Assembly: GCA_013396755.1 (NCBI GenBank)
Contig: VWZF01002943.1
Span: 310,001-374,000 of the forward strand
Reading direction: 5' to 3'
From: Sclerurus mexicanus
Lineage: Eukaryota > Chordata > Aves > Passeriformes > Furnariidae
DNA length: 64,000 nucleotides
Made by a program: the position numbers and the translations under genes. The notes under the pieces are model-generated. The model searched no databases and was not told the origin of the DNA. It saw nothing but the letters and a program-made list of their open reading frames with translations. Every line of letters begins with the position of its first letter. Position 1 is the first letter of the stretch. Positions 1 through 13,100 of this stretch are shown in pieces.

Positions 1-90
1 CCATGGTAGATTTGTTAGAGCTGAACATGTGCTTCTGAAGACTCACAAATAAATGCACATTCCCAAGTAGGCTCTGCAATCCACACAGAG

Positions 91-491
91 CTAAAGACAT
101 CCTGCTGCAGCTGAAAACGGCCAGTCTTGATGTTCCAGTGACTCTTGCACTGTGTTGAGCTGCCCAGGTGAGCATGGGTTACAGCAACTGCTTGCTCTCT
201 GTCTGTAATGGACTGGACACAGTTCTTTTGTCAGAGCAATTTTCATCTTTGCAAAGCTGCTTCTGTCTGTGAACCGTGTTTCTATATAGCCCCTGCTCTG
301 AGCAATCATCAGCACTGCTTGGAAATGTTTGGATAGTTTGAAATAAATTTCATCAGAAAAACCACAGGTTTCTAAAAAGGAGTACAATTGTCCTGTGTTT
401 TCTAGCATGGAGACACTCAGAACAGCTTCTCCTTTCTCCAGAACAAGATTAATACAGGTACTGTTGCTAAGTGTCTGATATTTATGTTCTA
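91..491 (-). other. Protein-like open frame, possible exon of an unidentified gene
   Basis: The minus strand is open for over 130 codons and stops with TAG at 93-91. A good splice acceptor (pyrimidine-rich tract ending in TTTAG) lies at about 501-492, so an exon could start at 491 in the phase that keeps this frame open. The middle of the translation reads like a real helical protein (for example LYSFLETCGFSDEIYFKL), with A/T-ending codons typical of a moderate-GC exon. The last 35 codons look less protein-like. A GTGAGT donor lies at 46-41, after the stop. I do not recognise the family. In human the gene beyond WNT4 is ZBTB40, in divergent orientation, which would fit the strand, but I see no convincing match. 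It could also be a decayed exon, a repeat-derived frame or chance. Confidence 0.25.
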
Positions 492-501
492 CTAAATACA
501 A

Positions 502-3252
502 AACAGAATTTATTTCTATTCAGAGTCAATCCCCACAGCCTCAGATTCACCCACGAGTTCTCCCTCCCTTTTTCTCACTGCTCTTCTCCTCATCACATGG
601 CTGAGACCGTACTCCAGATTGCAGACTACTCCACTGTCAATCCCATTTGGTAAGCCCCAGAGGTATCAGAAAGTTGAAAAGAACCTGTAAAATATCTACA
701 ACCTGCATGACTGATAGCACCAGTCAGATTCAGAAACAGGCAAGAGTGTTACCTCTCTGCACCTACTCTTCACTGTAGTTTGTATTTACATCACTTAAAT
801 CCAAAGTCTGGATACACCTTTGCATGGACCTTTGCATGCTCTGTGCTTTCACACTGGTCTCAGAGTTGGAAACCCATTTCCTGCTCCCGGAGTTGGCTCT
901 GTTCCTAGCTATGATAAGGAGATGGTAATTTCTCTGCAGCCTTTGAATATACACCTGGGCAAGCCTATAAAACACTCCTCAGGTGCATTTTACTCCTCTT
1001 CCCATCCACTGGAATATTTACACATCAAAGGAAGCCTTCTTATCTAATGGGGGTTTTATGTTCATTAAAGCAACACACAGGCAGTAACAGAGTGATGCCC
1101 TGCAGCAACGGGGTGCTCAGCAGGCACTGAGATCCAACCCACACTGGGGGTGACAAGGGACCTTTGTCGCTGGCTTCTGTCCTGAGAGGAGGACACATGA
1201 GAGCCCTGCTGGGCAGGATGCTCTGCAGCAATGCATAGGCCAGAAGACCTGGTACTTTCCTTAAATGCTCCCCTGGGTTTGGGCCTTCCTCTCTTCCAAA
1301 GGAGCTAAGCTTTGCGATTTTTAAAGCACCCTCTCATCTTCTTAATCAGAGGGCAAAAGAACCCAGCCAGCAGAAAGATGCAGGTAATAACTGAGCAGTG
1401 TTTCATGGGCATAACTGAAAAGGCAGAGACTGTAAAATAAACACCTCTCCTGTCCCATTATACTGTTATCTCTGCAGGCAGCTCACGCTGCTCTTGCCTT
1501 CAGCATGACTCACTCCAGATATGTCTACATCTGCCTCCCTTCTGGCATGGGGGTCCCACCCATCACTCCATGGACACTCCAGTTACAATGCATCCCATGG
1601 ATGTGATCCCACGCTGTGACTGCTGCAATGGCCTGGCATTCATGACCTCCTGTTGGGCAAGTCAGGATGGCCCCATCTGTTCTACCTGCTACACTGGAGA
1701 CATGGCTTGAAACTGCTGCAGAAGCAGGTGGACATGCTCTACAACTCCTTGCCCAGGCCAGAAGAGGTGTCAACAGGATTTCCAGCTCATGCCAGGCATC
1801 CACTGCACCATCCTACCACCACAACTACACCAAAAGAGCAGCAGGGTGCCCTGAGCCTGCTTGAAAGTATCACCAGCCCTGGCACCAGGAGCATCTCAGC
1901 CAGAGATATGGCTGCAGACATCCATGCAAGCCAGGCGCCCCACGTTCCATGCCCACACCTCTGGCTTTTGTTGAACACTCTTGTGTTTCTTCTTGGGAAG
2001 GCCCCAAAATACGATATTCCCATGGACCCATGTGGCTCTCCAGTCACAGTCCTCTAACCTCTCATTCCCCTTAGCATCTCAATCAGCTCTTGCCTTCCTG
2101 AGGACTTCACTCAACACCCAGGGCGATTAGAAGCCAGAAGAAGGCCGCGACTTTGTCTTGAATGATGAGCCAGATTAATCAGCTCCAGTTGCACTGAATT
2201 ACCCAGTCGGGGCTCACAGCAACAACCTCTAATTCACTGGCAAAGTAACCAGCATCCCGCTTTCACCCAGGATAATCAGCAAGGACACAAAAGCCAGATG
2301 AATGACCAGGTGAGGGTGGGCTGCCGCCTGTCAGGAGCTGGAATATAAGTCAAAGCACTTTGAAATTAAATCCTCGCTTTGACAGGGAACTAATGCAGAG
2401 ATTTTAAAGTAGGTGTAATACACTCAGACAGGCATGTGTGCAGTCCAGTGCAAGTTGCCATACTTTGACTAAGTGTGTCCTGGCTACAGAGAGCAGGAAA
2501 AGGAAGTTGAAAATACAAAGGGAATTTTGAATAGCTCCAAACTAGCTTGGCAAGATTTTAGAGATGGTAGCAAGAGGTTTTAGTAATGGACCTAACTAAC
2601 AACATTGTCAGGAGGAGGTCTGGTGCACAGTTATTGGCTGTCTAGGATCTTCGATTTCACACCAAGCCATCTCATGTTGCTTCTGGCTTTAAATGAAGTC
2701 ATTTGTGCCCATATGGAGAGATGGAGGTACAGTGGATGGGTTAGAGATTGGGATCCCTGCCACACCTCTTGGCCTCAGGGTGGGTAAGCCATGCTGCTAG
2801 GAGTTCCTGGGATTTCCCGGGGGTTGACCTTTCCAGACAACTTCAGAGGTGAATTTAAGCCTTGATATCTGGCCCAGCATCACTCTTCACCTGGACAACC
2901 CAGAGCCTGTCACCAGACACCACGGCTCACAAGGCAGTCCTGCTCAGATGCCAAGGGGGTTTGCAAACTCATCTCTGCTCTGTCTCTGAATGCTGTTCCT
3001 TTGGTAAAACCCTCAGATACCCCCAGACAGAGCCTCCCTCCCCCCCCCTCCCCCATCGCCCTCCTTGGTTGTGAATTTTGAAATGCCAAAATTTGGTATT
3101 TACACTGAATCACCAAAAACTGGAACCTAAGAAATCACTCCCAGTCCCAGGCCATTGCATGATGGTTGAGGGCAGGCAGCTTGGGCGATGCCAAGACTGC
3201 TCCCAGCAATAGGGACACCCGAGGCAGCGCCAGGCACATCTCAGGGCTCTGC
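502..3252. other. WNT4 5' flanking DNA, no gene recognised
   Basis: No coding exon, RNA gene or interspersed repeat could be recognised here. The open frames are short, overlap on both strands and lack protein character. A poly-C tract (C9 then C5, at 3040-3054) and a candidate regulatory block at 2130-2475 are the only notable elements. The WNT4 transcription start is probably at or just left of the gap at 3253-3305. Confidence 0.6.
2350..2468 (+). promoter_or_regulatory. Candidate TCF/LEF motif cluster about 0.9 kb upstream of WNT4
   Basis: Four CTTTGA cores (either strand) occur in 119 bp: TCAAAG at 2350-2355, CTTTGAA at 2358-2364, CTTTGA at 2377-2382 and CTTTGA at 2463-2468. The first three lie within 33 bp. 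The surrounding 2130-2475 block also has homeodomain- and GATA-like words (TTAATC, CTAATTC, GATAATC). CTTTGWW is the known TCF/LEF recognition core. That the cluster is a Wnt-responsive element of WNT4 is inference only. Confidence 0.25.
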
Positions 3253-3305
3253 NNNNNNNNNNNNNNNNNNNNNNNNNNNNNNNNNNNNNNNNNNNNNNNN
3301 NNNNN
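3253..3305. other. Assembly gap (53 N) removing WNT4 5'UTR and two bases of its ATG
   Basis: A run of 53 N lies in a GC-rich stretch. The first known base after it, G at 3306, is in the right place to be the third base of the WNT4 initiator ATG. The stated gap length may be an estimate, so frames read across it mean nothing. Confidence 0.95.
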
Positions 3306-3380
3306 GAGCCGGGAGTATTCCCTGCGCTCTTTGCTGCTCATCATCCTCGCCACCTTCTCGGCCAACGCCAGCAACTGGCT
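3306..3380 (+). CDS. WNT4: WNT4 coding exon 1 (signal peptide; ATG mostly in gap)
   Basis: From the serine codon at 3307 this exon encodes the signal peptide core LLLIILATFSANA, followed by SNW and the first two bases of a Leu codon. The donor GTGAGT is at 3381-3386. Counting back from the conserved SNWL (residues 23-26 in WNT4) places Met1 at 3304-3306, so only its G is known. The 5'UTR is not visible. Confidence 0.9.
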
Positions 3381-4110
3381 GTGAGTAGCCACGGGGCGAG
3401 GGGGGGACACGGACACGCCGCCACTTGGTGGTAGCTCCGGGGACGCGGAGCAGGTGCTGCGGGGTAGGGCGGCATCGGGGCGTGATTTCTCGCAGCGATG
3501 CTCTTCGGTCCCCGGCGGGGCATCGAGCGCTCGTCCCCATCGCGCCGATCGCCGCTGTCCCCGCTGACTGTCGGCGCGGTGGCGGTGGAGTCGCAGCTCT
3601 CATCCCTAGACAGGTGGGCGGCAGGGTCTGCCGACCCTGCCCAGCCGCTCGGGGACGGTGTGTTGTCGCGTCTGGTGGGAGAGGGGCTGATTATCGAACC
3701 CCGTGCCTTTTTTTGTCCTTAACTTATGAATCCTGACCACGCCAGGGGCCGGCGGAGGTCGGGGCGTCGGGTCGGAGCGGGGCCCGGGGGTTGGCGAGGT
3801 GCCACGTGAGGGCCAGCGGCCCCGGGGAGGATGTGGCAGGGCTCGGGCGGCCCGAGCGTGCCAGCCCCGGGAATCTGTAGCGAGCAGGACTGCCCACGCC
3901 TCGGGCCGCCATTCCCGGTAGGAGGACGGGTGCCGGAGGGCTGTTGCACACCGCAGAGGAGCCCGATGACATCGGGAACCCACTGAACAAACACTGAAAT
4001 AATGTGTAAGGTAAACAGGGGCGGAAATCGTTCTGGAAAATTCCTACGTGTTTGCCAAGGCTGTGGGACTATCTTCGGGAGAGATCCCCCCGGGGCAAAG
4101 GGGATGGACA
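3306..4110. promoter_or_regulatory. CpG-rich region over WNT4 exon 1 and start of intron 1
   Basis: CpG dinucleotides are dense from the gap to about 4110, in contrast to the CpG-poor flank to the left. A second CpG-rich patch lies at about 4920-5110. The region covers exon 1 and the donor site, as expected for a CpG-island promoter of a developmental gene. No TATA box is visible, and the actual start site is probably in or left of the gap. The edges were judged by eye. Confidence 0.6.
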
Positions 4111-7100
4111 GCACTTTCCCACCTAACTTTGAAGGAAGGCGTTAGTTCCTCCTAATACATCTGCTCTGGTGGGAGTTGGTGCTTTCCGTGCTCCCAGTGT
4201 TGCCGGCTGACGGGAAATAATTGGCTTCCGTGCGCGCCCCCAGCAGACCCGCTCTCCGGCTTGGGAGCATGTGCCGCCTCCACCTCACCTCCATGGATTT
4301 CTGCCGTCAAGGACAGGTACACCACGGCCGGGCAAGAACTCCCTGGGGCTGTCAGAATGAAAGATCCTGCGTGGCTTGTGCCTCTCCCAACACCTGTGCT
4401 CAGGTGGTCGCGGTCCCACAAGCACATTCCCCGTGCAAGGAATCTTCTCTGCATCCAGATACGACTCCCATCTCTCCTGCCTTTAGATTTTGTCTCGCTG
4501 GAGGTTGTGGGACGTGGATAGGTTTTGGAGGATGTTCCTTATGCCTGGGGAAAGTGCCATGTCAGCGGCATTCCGCGAGTGTCCTGCCTGTGGGAAAAGG
4601 TGTTCGCCCAGCGGTAGCTGCCTGGGATGCGTTAGTGCTTAGTCCTGCTCCCCTCCTCCTTTGCCAGATGGAGCGACTTGCGCGCCACGCGTCTCCGGCA
4701 AGTGGTGGGTGGATCATAGCCGCTATCAAGGTGGTTTTTGACTCTGTCAGGCTTCTGGTGAAGGTATATTGGGAAGTGTGGGAGTGTTTTTCCTGCAGGG
4801 AGAAAGTTCTGCTGAGGAAGCCCTGGGGAATGACGACAGGTCTCTGGAGGGGAGCAGCCTCGGCTGCCCTGGGACGGGCATGGAGGAAAAGGGGGATTTC
4901 ATAAGCGAGGTCAACAAGCTGCCCTGCACGGATGCGTAGAGGTGGGACCCCCCCCGATTCCCGGCGCCGCACGCAGCTGGGATCGGATTTGGGAAGCGAG
5001 GCGAAGGAGAGGTTCGCCGCAATAGCCGGGGAGGGCTGTGTGCAGCCGTCCGTGCTGGCGGAGCAAGGGTGGGCGCGGGGGGCTTGGCGGCACAGAGCGG
5101 AGGGCTCATTCCTGCCAACAGGGGAGGAAAAGCAGATACATTTCAGTGCGTTTGAAAGAAAGGGGGTCAGCTTTTCTTGATGTTGCAAATATATCATGAT
5201 GAAAGGATCGTCCCCCGCTCAGTGCCTTTTACTCTTTGCCTTTAGGATTAAGACAATTCCCATTGTTTATCTTCTCACATCAGAAACAAAGGCTGCCGGA
5301 GGCAATAAACAGAGTTAGAAGGATCCCAGGAGTTATCAGATATTCGAGGAATGAGTGTGCCCCGTATGTCTTCGCGCTTATGGGCTCGGCATGCTCGGCG
5401 TTAGCTGCCAGCTTGTGCCCAGCACACGGGAGGGATCCAGCCTCGCCGGGCGCATAGCTCTGCACAGAGGTGTGTGCACTGAGTGGCAGTGCTGTGAAGT
5501 TTGCTTTTCCAGAAACCTGCTGGATTAGTGACTAAGCTCAGTTGTGACTTTTTTTTCCCCCCTAAAGCTACTTTCGACCTGCCTAGACTCGCATTCTCCC
5601 AGTGCTTTGGAGAGGTACTGCTTGCAACGCTTGAGCTGAAGGGTTTCTGTAAGCCTGGCTTTGTGGGGAAAAGGCTCGTTTTTGCCATGCAGTGGTGTCT
5701 GCTGAGATGCCCCATCCTGTATAAAAAGGAGACTGTGTAGGGATCTCTCAGAGGGATCAGTCTGCTGCAGCCGCCATTGAGCTGAAAGGGATTTTGCCAA
5801 ATCTTTTCATTATACAGACCAAGCTACTTTCTCCCTGGTTAGAAAGAAAACCTCAGGTGTGCTTTCTCAGTGTCTTCAGTTTGGGAAGTTGCTGCTTGGC
5901 TTGTTGCCTATCCAGAAAAACCTCTGTTCTCCAAAACTGGAGATGCTCTCTTCCCCCTATTTGTGAAAGCGTCAGGCTTGCTCTTCCTCCTGCCTTTAAA
6001 GGCTCAGATAGTTTTAAAGTTTTGCCTCCTGCCTCTTCAGGCACAAGTTGTAAAATTAAATGAAGGGCCTTTTACATCTTGCTGGCTGTGCATGGGAAGG
6101 TCCTTCTGGCTCTGGTTTCAGTAGCAGTTGTTTTGTTAGTTATTAATTTATTTACTGATTTTGGAGGGATGGAAGTCCACCTGAAGAGATGAACTAGAAA
6201 ATGTGCAAAGTGGGGTGTGAATGTAAGCATGAGGTACCTGGGCTGCCATGATCTGTAGCTGTTTAGGGGGTTTGAATGATGAGAGTCCAATCCCCTGCCC
6301 AGAAATCATTGGATAAAACGGGGCAGGGGTCCTTTAGGGGTGAGATCCCTTGTTATCAAACTATCTGGGAATCATTACAGCCTCTTGCAACTAACACTGG
6401 CTCTGGAGGAGGCTCTCCATATGGGCATGGATGGTCTGAGGTGTGGTTATGCCACTGCAGACCAGGGTGTGCCACCAGCAGCTCCATCTACCCCATATTT
6501 ACAGGGGTTTAAAACTGTCATCTGGGCTTGGGACTTGGCTTAAAGGGCCGGGAGGACAGATGGAGTTTTAAACCCTTAAAAAACTTAATTTGAGTACTCT
6601 GGTAAAATTTGAAGTTGTGAGTGTCCAAACAAGCCTAGTTAAGCAGCTGCTCTCTAACCACTTTCGAGAGCTGGGGAGGAAGGGATAAAAGAAGTTTGGT
6701 TTTCCCTGGCCCCCTTTCATCTCAACATCACAAGGTGCCTTGCAAACACAGGGCCCAATTCTCCATGCTCATCCCTGCCAGCTTTGCAGTGAGGATGTTG
6801 CAAGAGCAGCCTAAATGCTCATTTTTGCCTGTTTTGGTCATTGTGCAGTGTAGAGGATTTGGGACGAAGCATGCCTAGGTCCTACATTTGCATCCTTCTG
6901 GTTTTGAACCAGCCTTTATTTTTTTAAGGTGAGTCTCCATGACTTTGGCCACTTCTGACAAAACCAGCTAATTTTAGCTCAGCAATGAAAATGGACTGGC
7001 TGTGGGTTGCACCCTGCAGACGCAAGAAGCCTCTGCCAATCTTGTAAATCCACAAAACTCTCAATTATCCGAGGCTGCTCGAATGGCAGACTCTGCTCTG

Positions 7101-10100
7101 GATACCCAGTGCAGGTAACCTCTGTTTCACCCACCCCAGGTTGGTCTGCCCCTCACACCTGTGAGTGACCCCCAGCAGCATCCTCCAGGCTCTTTAAGGC
7201 CTGCTGCCATGGGCTGTTGCACTTCACAATCAGGAAGGTGTCGTGCAGGATCTGGCTGGCTCAGCAGAACTGGAGCCAGTATTGTGCTTTCATGAAATTA
7301 CTTGGGGGAAAAAATAATTGAATCTCTTGGCTGATGGAAAGGAGCCTGAAGTCTTTTGCAAGTTGGGCGAGATCAAACTAATCCTGCAGAAGGCTTCTCT
7401 CACCATGTATTTGCAAATTCTGATAAAAACTAAAAACTCATTAGATTTTCTCCAATCAGGTCTAGCCTGGAAGTGCTGCACTGCAGGAGGGGAGTTCCTA
7501 CAGCACTGGGCCTGGTGGCCTGTACTTGCCTCCTCTTGCAACAAGGCTGCTGAGCCCAGGAGTAGCTTCTGTTGACTTGTAAAGGAAGATGTAGTAAAGG
7601 ATATTTCCGCCACATTCAAAGCAGATTTCCAAAGTGGATGCTGCTCAAGCTCTTCCCAGCTCCCACTCTGCTCTTCCCCATTACAAAGTGGAGATTTTAC
7701 CCCTGGATGCTCATAAAGCTAAGAAGCAGCACTGGCTTAGGACCAGCAGCTGAGTCATTTCATTGTCCCCAAGGACTTAGGATCAGGAAGGCAGGCCACC
7801 ACCAGTGGCTGAGACATGGGCAGGTGGGTGTTTGCTGAGTGTACAGGGTGTTAGGTGCAGGGTCCAAAGGGTGGGGGTACAGAACTGGAGGTGTAGGATC
7901 ATCTTTGAGCTGAGGGGGTGGAACAGATAATTGTGAGCATAGCAATGCCTCCTCCTGGGAGACTGTTTTGGCAGCTGTTAATTGGAGGTGGAGAGTAGGT
8001 GTGAAAAGCAGGTTTCAGCCAGAGATGGTGCCTTAACTGTGACAGGAAGAACTGAGGCAGAGAGCTGCATTTCTTCCAGGGAAGAGACCAGACAGGCTCT
8101 CATAGGATGACTTTGTCAATCATGATGTACACTTATAAGGGGTAGAAAGGCAGGATATCTAATCTCAGGAGGGGGATGCCCAGTCCCTGGGAGAAGCAAG
8201 TCCTGCTGCAGAGTCAGCAGCTGGACAAGGGCAACCCTGCAGATCACCAGCAAATTCTTACAGGAACATGCCCAAGTTGGCAGAGTTGTGGAACTGTGCC
8301 AAGGATGTGGTGGTCCCTACTAGCCTGGCCCTGTTGGCACAGGGAGAGTGGCACTAAGCGCAATGCAAGGCACCATGAGAAATCATGGGGGCTCTCTGCC
8401 TTGCCTGGAGCATCATTTGACTGCCAGCCCTAGGACATCTCTCCGTTGCTTCACCCTGCTTGGAAGGGGAAAGCAACAAGGGAAAAATTATCCACTTCTC
8501 CATAGCTGCAGGATGACTCCTCTCAAGGAGCCACAACAATGGTCAGTATCTCTCCATGCATGCGTCTGTCTGCATAGATAGATGCATACAGGGATGCATG
8601 GGATTGTTCCAGGGGTTTTTCACAGCCTAAACAAGCCTTTTGTTCTTCCCCAGAAGAAACCTGTCTGCAGAAGCAGTCTCAATCCTCAGCACAACCCCAA
8701 GTCACTGCTGACTGTCTTTGCAGCCTCAGGAGAAAAAGAGATGCACTTGCTGACCCCTCCATGAGCAGTGGGGTGTTTGCTGCCTCTCAGGAGCAGAGCT
8801 GAAGCATCTTTGCAATTTAAGATTTGTATCAGCCTTTTGTGACCTTGGTTGGGAAGGTTGAGTGTTTACTGAGCAGGGTGAAGGTTCTGAGCTCACCTGA
8901 CTTATGAACTTCTATTGAGTGGTTTATCAGTGATGCCACTGACCTGGGTCTGACTGTTCTTGTCTTCAGGAAAATATTCCCAAAATGAGACAATACAAAG
9001 AGTTCTCACACTTGAAACTTATTTGTTTAAATCAAAGAAACACCAGAGATCTCTGCTTTCTGCAAGATATCTGGTGCAGCTTTCCTGACATGCCTCTATT
9101 GAGAATTTGTCAATGACTGAAATTTCCACACCTTCCCATAGCAGACAGTCTCCTCCCCCCACCTCTTGACTCTGCCAGCTGCTGTGGCTCTTTCAATGTC
9201 TCCTTGTCATTCTACCAATTATTCTTCCTCCTGAAAGTATTATCATCATTTTTATTTAAGCAGGGCTTCCTGACATTTCCCCCCCTTTCCAAAGCTTCCT
9301 TCATTTGAGGTTTACTTATTTGCTATCTTGCAGGGTGGATTAACTGCAGCTGCTTAAATTATGGGGTTTCATTCCTGATCTTAATACTGTGGATGAAAAA
9401 AAGGAATGTCCTTCTGTCAGTTTTGTCTGACATCAGTGACTTTTATTAAGAGGGAACTTGTTCTGCAAGTGATTCGCCTAAATTTAAAAGCAAGAGAAAA
9501 GAAACATAAAGGCCATGATGAAGCAAGAGAACAGAACTTAAGCAAATAGTATGGGCAGCAGCTTGAAACAATTTTTGCCCAATCTTGGGAAAGGAAGAAA
9601 AGATGCCATTATTTGGGGTTTTTTTCCGCAAGCAGGGCTGTTTTGAGGCTGTATGTAAGCCTTAACCTCTGCACAGTAACCGAGATGCGATATCACAATG
9701 GAGATCTGCACTGAGACCTTGCAGAGGGCAAGAACCATTTGTTGTGTTCCTCCTGCTGTGCTTGTCTGGCTCTTCATGCAGGTAGAGAAAGGCTTTGTCT
9801 ATGGTTTCTACCACCTCAGCTCACAAAAACAAAGTTTGGAGCCAAGTTCTCGTTAACGACCAGCCAAAGTGCTAGAGGCAGATTGCCATGGGGACTGTGG
9901 GATGCTGGAGTGGGTTTGGTGCCTTGCTTGGGCTCCATAACCCTGAGAAACATGCCGTGAACTGCAGGGTGGAAGCATCTGAGTGCTGGTGAGGGCAGAG
10001 CATGTTTCCAAGCTCCTATCTTCCCCTTCATCTGCCCCAGAGAGGGAAAAGGGGATGATCTGTTTCCACCTGGTGCCCCTGAATGTGATGTGGAGAGATG

Positions 10101-13100
10101 CAATGTGAGAGCCTCAAAGCTGAGGTCCTTCAGCAAAGGTCCTTCCTTACATCCTTGCCTCAGCCTCTGGATCCATCCTGGACCAGGGATCAGGATGGGA
10201 GCTTCTTCCCTTTTCAAAAAACATATCTCTTGGAAAGCAATGATGGTTCTCGTGGACTGCTGACAAGCTGGGAGTGTGATGGGACCACAGCATTTTAGGC
10301 ACAGTTACCTCCATCCCCACAGAGGGGCTGGCAAGCATGGGCTGAGAAGGGATATGGGACACAGAGGACCTGCCAGAGGGAAGAGAGCACTGTTCTGGAT
10401 ACTTTCATCTTATTTGCCTGCCGTACAAAAGAAATTACCCGACCTGTTCTTGGAGAGCTGTACCTATCTTTGAAGCATCCTTGGCCTTTTTTTTATCATC
10501 CCAAACAGCATTAATTGTGGGTTGGGGAGGCACCTTATCAGGTGCATTTCATTGGAAAAGTTTGAAAGGCTCTTGTCACGCTTTTCTTCATGCTTGCTCT
10601 GAATTTATTACTTCTCATTGCCTGGAGAATCTCGAGCTCGTAAATATATGAGAAAAGGGGATGATGCTCCATCCTGAGCAGAGCTGATATTAATGTGGCT
10701 GCTATACCTGCAGCAAAGCACCCTCCTGCCAAGGTGCCTGCAGTTGGAGCAGGCTAACTCATCTAACTAACTCGTCTGCAGGACCAACCTCATGGCTTTG
10801 CAGGAGCTGGTTCCCTGGCATGATAAATGCTACTAGAGTTACTGGCAGGGAGGAAGCCAAATCAGCACTGGAGGTAGAATCTCATTTTTCTTTGCTTCCA
10901 GGCTCAAAACTGATCAAACAACCTGCGCTGTTTTGGGATGAATCTCACAGCTCTGCTGTGTGTCAGTTTCCCTATGCCCAAACTGGAATGATTCCTGGAC
11001 CTGTGAGGGGATAAAGCTGTTACGGGCACTCCATGTGTGCTCAGCATCCAACATCCTCAAAGCTCCTGGAGGTAGTTCGGTGCTTTCACCCCCGATCAGC
11101 CAAGTGCCAACAAGATGTGAGAACAGCAGCTGTTGCACTCCATGTCTGGGACCACCGCACAGGAACAGGAACTCATTGCATGATGTGGAGGTCAGCAGGA
11201 AGGTGACTGACCTGGGTTTGGCCACAGTGGGTTTTCTAAGCCATCCATGTGCATCAGGTCCTGTTCTCTGCAAACAGGGCTATGCCTTTGGAGGAGCAGG
11301 AAGCCTTGGGCAAAGATGCTTTGCTGGTATAAAGGCTAGAAAAGCACTTGGTTCTGAAAGCGTAGCAGCCTGCTGTTTCCCACTGTTGAAGAAGCATTGC
11401 CTCCAGTGATCACACACAGGAAAAGCTGAATCCTTTTGACATCTCGCCATGCAGACTCCCTATGGACACCACAAGGCAAGACAGCTTTCTCCCTGGCTCC
11501 CGCAGGCCCCAAGTTGTGAATAATTCTGCTGATGCACAGAAGAGACAATCCTGTTCTCTCCTCCCGAGGCAGACTGGCAGTGTTAATGGGAGGAAGAAGC
11601 TGTGACAACTTGATTTTTGTGGCTGAAGTCAGCAGATCTGGCTCCTGGGACACATGGGAACAGGCAGGGAGCAGAAGCCACTTTTGCACAGTCACTTCTC
11701 GGAGGCAAGCAGGGCTTCAAAGGAAGAATCCTTAGCAGGATGTTGCAACTTGGGAGGAGGAGTAAAAAAAACCAAGCAAACAAAAAAACCCACAAGCTCT
11801 GTTGGGCTGGGACATGCATAGTCAAGGAATGAGGTTTCCAAAGAGCCTCTGCTTGGTACTTGTATCTCATGGTGCAGATGAGGCAGCAGCATTAGCCAGC
11901 GCTGGCAATTCTCAAGGATGCTAAAGCTCAGTGTGGTCAATGGGTAGGTGCAAGTGTGAGTTATGCACCTGTCCCATGCAGGGGCCCCTCCTTGTTCATG
12001 GTAGGTCAGGACTTCACCATGGTAGTGCCACCTGAAGCAGCTGCCAGCAGCCAAGGGAAGGAGGGATTCTCTTATACACACCTACCAGCACAGGTATTGA
12101 TATCTGTAGAGTATCTCAGATTGTCCCACAGCCCTGTTGGATAATCTGACTGGGTCTATCTTAAGCTCCTTCTGTGATCCAGAGGCTGGAGCAGGAGAAT
12201 GGATCTGGGAAATGGGCGATATTGTGCCCACAGGCCAACAGGGTGTGTTGGGTTGGGTTACTGGGATGTGCAGCAGGGACCACTGTGCCCACGCACTGTA
12301 CAAGAAGATGCTGAGAGCTTTCCAGGTGCTTGCCCCTAGAGGAAAAGCTCCCTCATTCCCCTAGTGCTGACACCCAAGAGTAGCTCTGTGACTCCTCCTG
12401 CTGAGGATGGGGCCATGGAAAGCAGAGCACATGGTCCCCTCCACACAGGGCCAGTCTTTTCCAGGTCAGCAAAGATGTCATGGCCCTGTTCATGAGCTGG
12501 GGTGGTGGGGGAGGTGCCTGTGCAATTTTGCCCCAGCAGGCTCCTGATTCTCTCTTCTCCAGTTCAAGCCCTGCTTGCATCCCAAGTGACAGGAAACCTG
12601 GCAGCTCCCAGAGGCCATTCTTGCCTGGTGGGGGTTGGGGCAGCTAAAAGCAGGCTCCAGAAGGGAAGTGGTTTGGAGGGCAGTGTTTGCTGGTGATGAG
12701 CACACAGCCACGCTGTGAGAGCAGTGTGGCAGATGGAGCTGGCAGCCAAGCGCTTGTCCTGCTTGTTTTGGCTGACTTTGGAGACCTCTGGCTTTTCCTA
12801 GTAGCACTTGGATGTGCCAGTACTCAGGAGACCTGACCGGGCACATTCAGACAACACTGAAAATATCTTCCTTGCAGGCAACAGAGGCAAAGGGGAGCCA
12901 GCAGCTGGACTTCCCGAGAGACAGGGACTAGGCTGCACAGGGATTGTTGTTTTGCTTTGGGCTTGCTCTCTGTCAGCCAAAAAAGCGTCCTGTGGAGCCA
13001 CCACTGTGGTACATTTAAGGTGACCCCAGATAGGCACCAGGTTTCAGCTATGAGGGGGTGAGAGGTTTGGTCTCCTTGCTTTCTGTAAGGCAGGATGTCC

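Noticed and set aside
4221..5197. Long open frames on both strands (227 and 211 codons) after WNT4 exon 1
   Set aside because: They lie in CpG-rich intron DNA, overlap on opposite strands, and have Ala/Pro/Arg-rich or mixed composition without any domain.
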